The position numbers and the translations under genes were made by a program. This document shows positions 54,160 through 61,386 of a stretch of DNA of 64,000 bases, piece after piece (position 1 is the stretch's first letter; each line of letters begins with the position of its first letter). Source of the DNA: PALSA-1316 sp964499365 (GTDB lineage: Bacteria; Nitrospirota; Thermodesulfovibrionia; Thermodesulfovibrionales; UBA6898); the NCBI GenBank assembly GCA_964499365.1, contig CAZCKU010000005.1, forward strand, positions 62,001 to 126,000. Direction: 5' to 3'. A model generated the notes under the pieces. That model searched no databases and had not been told where the DNA came from. It saw only the letters and a list, made by a program, of their open reading frames with translations.

Positions 54160-54777
54160 ATGAGTGAAGGAAAAATACTGGATATAGCCCATATCAGCTT
54201 CCTGGATATGATCAAGGTGATGATCACGCTGAGCGGTGCAGCCAGCGCCAAGGGAGCACTAATCAGGAATGCAATCAAGACGGCAGAGCGGATCAGCGAA
54301 GTGGACTACCCGACTTTCGACGATTACCTGGCTGCGGTCGAAAACGCCACCAACCCGATCACGATGATCGAGGGCAAGGCGACGCATATAGGGCAGTATG
54401 TCTTCGGGCTTCAGTACTGTCCGTTCGGTCCCTCTATACAGAACTACAACCAGGTCTTTGAAAAGCTGCCGGACGGCTATGCGGACTTTACGGCTGAATT
54501 CAACAAGACGAGCAATGTGACGGACCAGTTCCGTGTGGGCGAAGGAGCGGGTGTCAGCCCCTTCTGTTCCGTGCATCAGCCGATGCGGTCCGCCTTCGCT
54601 GACAAGATCAGGATCGGGGGGAAGAAGATACAGATCTTTCAGCTCGGTTGCAAGTCAGGCGGAGGCAAAAAGGGGTTTGCAGAGAAATGGCTGCAGGCGT
54701 CCGGTGTGCCGAAAGAGGTGGTCGACAAGATCCTCGACAACCACATGTGCTGCTATTCGTTGAAGATTGAGGAGTAG
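54160..54777 (+). CDS. Conserved-looking cysteine-containing protein of unknown function
   Basis: 205 residues, no signal peptide or membrane segment. Cys sites: LQYCPFGPSI, SPFCSVHQPMR, LGCKSGGG and MCCYS, spaced as in a metal- or cofactor-binding protein. I do not recognise the family. GAGGTGA Shine-Dalgarno before the ATG and a TATAAT at 54141-54146. It stands alone between the Roadblock gene and typA. Confidence 0.72.
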   Translation: MSEGKILDIAHISFLDMIKVMITLSGAASAKGALIRNAIKTAERISEVDYPTFDDYLAAVENATNPITMIEGKATHIGQYVFGLQYCPFGPSIQNYNQVFEKLPDGYADFTAEFNKTSNVTDQFRVGEGAGVSPFCSVHQPMRSAFADKIRIGGKKIQIFQLGCKSGGGKKGFAEKWLQASGVPKEVVDKILDNHMCCYSLKIEE

Positions 54778-54781
54778 AAAT

Positions 54782-54812
54782 ACAAGGAGCCGGTCTCTGC
54801 CCGGCTCCTTGT
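54782..54812. terminator. Bidirectional hairpin between convergent genes
   Basis: 12-bp perfect stem ACAAGGAGCCGG / CCGGCTCCTTGT with a 7-base loop, between the hypothetical gene and typA. No clear poly-T on either side. Confidence 0.6.
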
Positions 54813-54836
54813 CCAATGTCTGTTCAGACAGCTTTT

Positions 54837-56648
54837 CTATTTCTCTTCCCTGTTCTTCGGCCTCTTGCTCGGATCGAGGAATTTCTTCCTGATACGGACC
54901 GAGGTCGGGGTGATCTCCACCAGCTCATCTTCCTTGATAAATTCAATTGCCTGTTCCATGCTGAGAAGTCTCGGGGGTACAAGCTGCAGCGCCTCATCAG
55001 AACCTGAGGCCCTCATGTTTGTCATTTTTTTCTCTTTGGTGACGTTCACGTCAAGGTCATTGTCTCTGGAATTCTCCCCGATGATCATGCCTTCGTAAAC
55101 AGGCGTGCCTTCTTTTACGAACAGCGTACCCCTCGGCTGCAGATGAAAGAGCGCATAGGCCGTTGTCTTTCCCGATCTGTCGGAGACAAGTGCACCAGTC
55201 ATCCGTTTAGAGATGGCCCCCTGCCAGGGCTCATAACCGTCAAACAGGTGGTTCAGAAGTCCGGTGCCCCTGGTATCGGTCAGAAACTGGGAGCGAAAAC
55301 CTATCAGTCCCCTCGAGGGAATCCTGAACTCAAGCCGGACCCTGCCGTGGCCGTTGTTCTGCATCTTCTGCATTCTGCCCCTTCTCATGCCGATCTGCTG
55401 GGTCACAACACCGACATAGTCCTCCGGAACATCTATAATCAGATTTTCCATCGGCTCATGGAGCGTCCCGTTTATCGTCTTGGTTACCGTCTCAGGCATC
55501 GAGACAGAAAGCTCGTAGCCTTCCCGTCTCATCATCTCGATCAGTATCGCAAGCTGGAGTTCACCGCGACCCAGGACCTTGAACGCATCGGTATTTTCAA
55601 AATCGACCTTTATTGAAACATTATAGAGAAGCTCTTTTTCGAGCCGTTCCCTCAGGTTGCGGGATGTAACATACTTGCCTTCCTTGCCGGCAAATGGAGA
55701 GGTATTGATCGAAAAGACCATGGATATCGTCGGTTCATCCACCTTGATTCGCGGCAGCGGTTTCGGACGTTCAGCGTCAGTTATCGTGTCGCCGATATTT
55801 ATTCCCTCAATACCAGCCAGCGCAACAATATCGCCGATAGAGGCCTCCTTTATGTCGACCCGGTTGAGTCCTGAGAAGCCAAAAAGCGAGGTAATCTTGG
55901 TCTTGACCGTCTCGTCCTGGTCTTTCACCACCAAAACCCAGTCACCGACCCTGATCGTGCCGGAGAAGATGCGGCCGACAGCCAGCCTGCCGACATAATC
56001 ATTGTAATCGATATTCGTTACGAGCAGCTGCAGCACCTCTTCAGGATCTGCCTCAGGGGCGGGAATCGTCTTTAATATCTGTTCAAACAGGACCCTGAAA
56101 TCAGTTGCCTCGTCTTCCATATTCAGCTTGGCAACCCCTATCTTGGCATTGGTATAGATTATCGGGAATTCGAGCTGGTCTTCATTTGCATCCAGGTCAA
56201 TGAAGAGATCGTAGACCTCGTTGAGGACCTCCTGTATTCTTGCATCCGGCCGGTCGATCTTGTTGATGACGATGATCGGGGGCAGGTTCAGTTCAAGTGC
56301 CTTCCTCAGCACGAAGCGCGTCTGGGGCAGGGGACCTTCAGAGGCGTCGACCATCAGGAGCACGCCGTCGACCATCTTCAGCGTCCTTTCGACCTCTCCG
56401 CCGAAATCGGCGTGGCCGGGAGTATCAATAATATTGATCTTCGTGCCCAGATAATCAACCGCGGTGTTCTTTGCCATGATGGTAATACCGCGTTCGCGCT
56501 CGAGGTCTATGTTGTCCATCATCCGCTCCTGGACCTTCTCATTCGAGCGGAACAGGCCGGACTGTTTCAGCAGCCCGTCGACCAGCGTAGTCTTGCCATG
56601 GTCAACATGGGCGATAATTGCTATATTTCTTAAATCTTCACGTTTCAT
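54837..56648 (-). CDS. typA: GTPase TypA/BipA
   Basis: Ribosome-associated translational GTPase active in stress and cold adaptation. 603 residues. G1 AHVDHGKTTLVDGLLKQ, G3 DTPGHADFGGE, G4 NKIDRPDA, C-terminal BipA domain (RVRLEFRIPSRGLIGFRSQF). GAGGTAATA Shine-Dalgarno. Confidence 0.97.
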   Translation of the reverse strand: MKREDLRNIAIIAHVDHGKTTLVDGLLKQSGLFRSNEKVQERMMDNIDLERERGITIMAKNTAVDYLGTKINIIDTPGHADFGGEVERTLKMVDGVLLMVDASEGPLPQTRFVLRKALELNLPPIIVINKIDRPDARIQEVLNEVYDLFIDLDANEDQLEFPIIYTNAKIGVAKLNMEDEATDFRVLFEQILKTIPAPEADPEEVLQLLVTNIDYNDYVGRLAVGRIFSGTIRVGDWVLVVKDQDETVKTKITSLFGFSGLNRVDIKEASIGDIVALAGIEGINIGDTITDAERPKPLPRIKVDEPTISMVFSINTSPFAGKEGKYVTSRNLRERLEKELLYNVSIKVDFENTDAFKVLGRGELQLAILIEMMRREGYELSVSMPETVTKTINGTLHEPMENLIIDVPEDYVGVVTQQIGMRRGRMQKMQNNGHGRVRLEFRIPSRGLIGFRSQFLTDTRGTGLLNHLFDGYEPWQGAISKRMTGALVSDRSGKTTAYALFHLQPRGTLFVKEGTPVYEGMIIGENSRDNDLDVNVTKEKKMTNMRASGSDEALQLVPPRLLSMEQAIEFIKEDELVEITPTSVRIRKKFLDPSKRPKNREEK

Positions 56649-56874
56649 TATTACCTCGGTTCAATAAATAAGATTACCTGAAATGCCAATACATATGGGG
56701 ACGTACCTCTTAGCAGATGCAGCAAGGAATTCCAATAAGGGCAGATTAAGGCTGTTCTAGTTTAATCGGTTGCGAAATCAAAAAGCAAATCACCCTCCCT
56801 GGCACCCTCTCCTCCTTCTCAAAACGGGGAGAGGGGCAGGTCAAGGGAAATGACTGTTCCGACCGGATGAACCG

Positions 56875-59800
56875 TTATTGAATCTCGACCTTGTCGATCG
56901 TGACCTCGCCGTCCGTGATCAACAGGACACCCTGGATTGCAGACCGTGATGACAGGCTGCTCACAAAGCCGCAATCGTAGCCGCCTCTGAGGGTGATCGA
57001 GACCGGGAGGTTGAAATCTATCGTATTCGCATAGGCCTGCAGCGAGGTGGTTCCGGTTATCTCGAAGACATCGCCGCTCAGCGGGGGGTTAAGAAGATCA
57101 CCGTAGGCGTTCTGGACTGTATCATACGCGATATATGTCCGGCTGTTTCTGACCGGTTTGGTCCTGCAGGTATTACTGGGCTGAAGGATCGTCTCTGTCA
57201 GAAAGACAGCGAACTGGTCCCTGGTCAGCGGGCTGTCAGGACAGTAATTATCGTCGCTGCATCCGGCGGTTGTACTGAATTCCCGGAACTTCTCGATATA
57301 CCTGCAGGATGATGTGCCGCCGAACATGCCGTCATTGACATCCTCGAACACCACAGACGTACAGGTCTCTGACGGTGTCACCCCGAGCGCCCGAAGGATG
57401 ACCTCCGCGATCAGGGCTCGGGAGACTGTTTCGTTCGGCAGAAAATAGCCATCGCCGCGTGCCGAAAGAATATTCAGGTCCCCGAATTTCTCGATATATC
57501 TGCAGGTATCTGAACCTCCTGCCATTGAACTGTTGACGTCAACAAACATCGTACCGGTACAGGTCGCAGCAGGGGGCAGGCCGAGGGCCTTGACCAGGAG
57601 TATGGCCATCTGGCCATTGTTGATCACTGTGCTCGGGCAGAAGCTTCCGGCGGTGCATCCTGTTGCTACACTGTTGTTAAACAGGGATTCTGTATAGGGG
57701 GAGGCAGAACTCCCTGGAAGAATATCTGCGTATGACGAGGTATTCTCGACAAGAAAATGAGCTGTTACCGTCAGGTTCCCGCTCATCATGATCGTACAGA
57801 CTGGTCCGGTGTTCCTGCATTCACCGCTCCACCCGGTAAAGATTGACCCGGCATTCGGGACGGCCGTCAGGGTAACCAGGGTGCTATAGGGATACGCCGC
57901 TGTTCCGGGGGTGACCGTACCGCTTCCGGTGCCTGCCAAGTTTACGGTCAGGGTCGGCGGATCAGGCCTTGTGAAGGTGGCGGTCACGGTCTTTGCTACA
58001 TCCATCGTAACGGTACAGGTGCCTGTCCCTGTGCAGCCTCCTCCACTCCAACCGGTAAAGGTGGACCCGGGACTGGGAAGTGCCGTCAAAATCACCACAT
58101 CATTGGTTTTATGCGTAGCTGTCGCTGAATTTCCGGCCCAGGCCAGGACGCCGATATCAGGAAGGACAAGGGTATTGCCGGTATCAGTTTCACCGTAGGT
58201 GAGGTTGAGTTTATTTTCAGTATCAGTATCTGTCGTCAGGGTTAGGGTAAGCGTATTGCCGGTATCATTGTCATTGATATGATACGTAACATCCACAAAC
58301 CCGGATATGCCTGAGCCGTTCTGCTGCGTCAGAGGAACGTGGCCATCTCCGGCAACCCCGAGCGACCCCTGGGCCATCAGATCAGTCCCCAGTTTTGCCG
58401 TGGCCTTATAAAGCCTCACTGTCCGTATGCCTCCTGAATCTGAAAGCTCCCAGTATAGCTTGTAGTTATCTGAGTTGGCTCCCGTTACACCCGCCAACTG
58501 CCAGTTCCCAAGCTGCTCAGCCGTATCGCCTGCCTCGACCAGCGTCAGCAGAGGGGCGACAGTCACCACACCAGAAAGACCTGAACCGCCCTGGGGAGCA
58601 AGCACAACAGGCCCTGCACCGGCAAAGGCCCCGTCCGCCACGACGCCCCCGGCATTGGAGAGGCTTATCGTCCCTGCACCTGTCGTCCCGTCGAGCACCC
58701 ATGTCAGCTGAAACAGTGTCGGGCTGATAACATCAACGTTCGAGGCAGATATGCCTGCCAGTTGCCAGTCCGACAGTTGGGCAGTCGAATCACCTATTTC
58801 GGTGATGACAGGCTTGTACACGACATCAACAGTACCTGAAAGACCTGAACTGTTCTGCTGAGTGAGGCTGACCGTCCCGTCGCCGAGGATTGCACCCTGT
58901 GCTACAAGATCCGATGCAGGCTTTGCAACAGACTTATAGAGACTGACCGTCCTGGTCCCGCCTGAATCCGTCAACTCCCAGTACAGAACGTAGGCATCCG
59001 TGTTTTCGGTGGATACCCCTGACAGGGACCAGTTCGTAAGCTGGTTGGAAGAATCCCCGTTCTCCGTAAGTTCTCCATCATTGACCGCGCCAGGGACAGT
59101 CACAGAAGTAACCCTGACATTGCCGCTGCCGTTGCCGTCCTTCGTCACGGTAAGGGTAGCAGTATAGCCATTGGCAGCATCGGCAACAAAGGTCGCCGTG
59201 ACGCTCCTGGCGGCATTCATGGTGACCTGGCAGATGCCGGTCCCCGCGCACCCGGAGCCGCTCCAGCCGGTGAAGACCGAACCGGTGTTCGGCCGGGCCT
59301 GCAGCGTCACAATATCAGTATTGTTATGTGTCGCGGTACCGATACTGCCGTTCCAGACGAGGGCACCCATGTTCAAAGAGATGAGGGTGTTTGCCGCATC
59401 CGTATCATTAACCGTGTACATGACATCAACGCTTCCGGTAATGCCGGAGCTGTTCTGTGCCAGAAGGAGAATGGTCCCGTTGCCCGTGAGTGAGCCCTCA
59501 GCCACAAGGTCGGCAACTCCCTTAGCCGGCGCCTTATAAAGTTTGACGGTCCGTATGCCGGCAAAGTCGGACAGGCTCCAGTAGAGGGTATATGCGTCTG
59601 AATTTGCTGTTGTTATTCCATCAAGCTCCCAGTTGTCAAGCTGGGCAGCTGCATCACCGTTTTCAGTGACCGCCGGGAAGACTGACCCGCTGCCGGTGCC
59701 TGCCTTTGTGACCGTGAGGATATATTGGGACGGAGAACCGGTCGTCGAAAAATCGACCGTCACATTCTTGGTATCCGTGTCCATCTTTATTTCGCAGGGG

Positions 59801-61188
59801 TTTGTGCCTCCTGCGCAGTCTCCTGTCCAGCCAAAGACCGCACCGGCAAGCCCCATGTTCGCATAGATATTGATATAGCTGTCCGGGGCAAGGATGGTTG
59901 ACTGCAGGCTGGCAGCCGGGTATGAGAAATTGATCCCGCCGATGTCGGACAGGACTGAGCCCGAGGCATTCCCTGTTGCATTCACGGTCAGTAACCGGCA
60001 GCCGAGGGTGGAGTACTGTACAGATGCTGTCCCCCCACGATTGGGACCCACCTGGACCTCAAGCGTATGCCCCTGGTTCACACGGAGGTCCATCTCGGGG
60101 AAGGTCAGGACATACCCCTCGGCCAGGTCATTGGATATGGCATCATAAATCGCAGCAAGGTCTGAGGATGACGGGGCCTCGTAGTACTTTCCGCCTGTTT
60201 CAACCGCCATGCGGGTGAGCATGGCGGCGTCAATCCCGGTGCCGAGGCCGATCGAAAATATCTGAAGACCGTTGTCGTTCGCAAGCTGTATAACCGAATC
60301 AACCGTCTGGGTTGAACTGTTGTCCCCGCCGTCTGTCATGGCGATAACCGCGGCAGTAGAGGCTCTTTTCACCGACGTGTCCTGCAGTGCCTGATAAACC
60401 GCATCGTAGAGGGCGGTTGCACCGTTCTGTCCGGGGAATGGTGCCAGTATCGAGTTTATCAGCGTGCTTGCACTTGAGGTGAAGGTCTGGACTACATACA
60501 CGATGTCGTCGAACTTGACGATCTCCATCTCGCTGCCTGAGGCAGCCATGGTATTAACAAAGCCGACCGCTGCGTTTTCCATATCGGTAATGGCCTGTCC
60601 GGACATGCTTCCGCTGTAGTCCATGGTCATGCCGATCGCAACGCTGGAACCCGGGCAGGTTGCCCTCTGTACCGTAAAGTCTGTCTGCTCTACGGCATCC
60701 TCACGGAGAATGAAATCTTTTTCGGACAGGTTTGTCAACAGTCCGGCAGTGCCCTTCACCTTGACGCAGGCACTGACGGTCGCGCATTGATTGTCTATGG
60801 CGTTGATCTTGACGATCCTGTCGTTCAGGCTGGCAAAGATCGCGGTAACGGTCGTATCCAGCCCGCCTGCCCAATGGCAGAGGTTATTCGTATCAACGCT
60901 GGTACAGCCGGCCCAGGACACAAACTCCGAACCTGCGTCCGCAGCAGCCGTAAGAATAACCTCCCCGATAAACGATGAACTCGAACAGCTTGTACCGCAA
61001 TTGATTCCGGCAGGGGCACTGGTAACAATGCCGGTCCCGGTCCCGGTCTTCACAACGGTGATCGTTGCGGCATCGGATGCCGCTACTGACCCAAAAACAA
61101 AGAGCGCAAGGATAATGAAACCTATCCATTGCGCCCGAGGTATCCCTGATATCCTTGTTGTATTCCTGATCATTTTATCTCTGGACAT
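56875..61188 (-). CDS. Secreted vWA / InlB-type repeat / SLH surface protein
   Basis: 1437 residues. Signal peptide 20-40. An InlB B-type repeat (~42-118), von Willebrand A domain (~182-360) with intact MIDAS DYSGSMSG and TDGGDN, then four copies of an ~83-residue repeat (about 509-591, 708-791, 797-878, 884-969) between further GWSG-type repeats (~634-666, 1042-1072, 1112-1146). Three SLH domains (~1152-1335) for wall/S-layer attachment, and a C-terminal GGYD domain. Four-Cys SLH pattern (CRYIEKFG). AGGAG 7 bases before the ATG. Confidence 0.88.
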   Translation of the reverse strand: MSRDKMIRNTTRISGIPRAQWIGFIILALFVFGSVAASDAATITVVKTGTGTGIVTSAPAGINCGTSCSSSSFIGEVILTAAADAGSEFVSWAGCTSVDTNNLCHWAGGLDTTVTAIFASLNDRIVKINAIDNQCATVSACVKVKGTAGLLTNLSEKDFILREDAVEQTDFTVQRATCPGSSVAIGMTMDYSGSMSGQAITDMENAAVGFVNTMAASGSEMEIVKFDDIVYVVQTFTSSASTLINSILAPFPGQNGATALYDAVYQALQDTSVKRASTAAVIAMTDGGDNSSTQTVDSVIQLANDNGLQIFSIGLGTGIDAAMLTRMAVETGGKYYEAPSSSDLAAIYDAISNDLAEGYVLTFPEMDLRVNQGHTLEVQVGPNRGGTASVQYSTLGCRLLTVNATGNASGSVLSDIGGINFSYPAASLQSTILAPDSYINIYANMGLAGAVFGWTGDCAGGTNPCEIKMDTDTKNVTVDFSTTGSPSQYILTVTKAGTGSGSVFPAVTENGDAAAQLDNWELDGITTANSDAYTLYWSLSDFAGIRTVKLYKAPAKGVADLVAEGSLTGNGTILLLAQNSSGITGSVDVMYTVNDTDAANTLISLNMGALVWNGSIGTATHNNTDIVTLQARPNTGSVFTGWSGSGCAGTGICQVTMNAARSVTATFVADAANGYTATLTVTKDGNGSGNVRVTSVTVPGAVNDGELTENGDSSNQLTNWSLSGVSTENTDAYVLYWELTDSGGTRTVSLYKSVAKPASDLVAQGAILGDGTVSLTQQNSSGLSGTVDVVYKPVITEIGDSTAQLSDWQLAGISASNVDVISPTLFQLTWVLDGTTGAGTISLSNAGGVVADGAFAGAGPVVLAPQGGSGLSGVVTVAPLLTLVEAGDTAEQLGNWQLAGVTGANSDNYKLYWELSDSGGIRTVRLYKATAKLGTDLMAQGSLGVAGDGHVPLTQQNGSGISGFVDVTYHINDNDTGNTLTLTLTTDTDTENKLNLTYGETDTGNTLVLPDIGVLAWAGNSATATHKTNDVVILTALPSPGSTFTGWSGGGCTGTGTCTVTMDVAKTVTATFTRPDPPTLTVNLAGTGSGTVTPGTAAYPYSTLVTLTAVPNAGSIFTGWSGECRNTGPVCTIMMSGNLTVTAHFLVENTSSYADILPGSSASPYTESLFNNSVATGCTAGSFCPSTVINNGQMAILLVKALGLPPAATCTGTMFVDVNSSMAGGSDTCRYIEKFGDLNILSARGDGYFLPNETVSRALIAEVILRALGVTPSETCTSVVFEDVNDGMFGGTSSCRYIEKFREFSTTAGCSDDNYCPDSPLTRDQFAVFLTETILQPSNTCRTKPVRNSRTYIAYDTVQNAYGDLLNPPLSGDVFEITGTTSLQAYANTIDFNLPVSITLRGGYDCGFVSSLSSRSAIQGVLLITDGEVTIDKVEIQ

Positions 61189-61386
61189 ACGTTACTCCTG
61201 ATAATATCATTATTAGGCAGCGTTACTACGACGGACCAACCGCTGCACAAGCTGCCGCTTTTTCTCTGGCTATGATATCTCTGTTATGGATTCTTCCGCA
61301 CTGCATATCACCCTGCCAGAACTTTCACCCTCCCCTGTCCCCGCCCATGCATCTTCTCATAGGCAGGGTTCAGGGCAAGGGGAATA

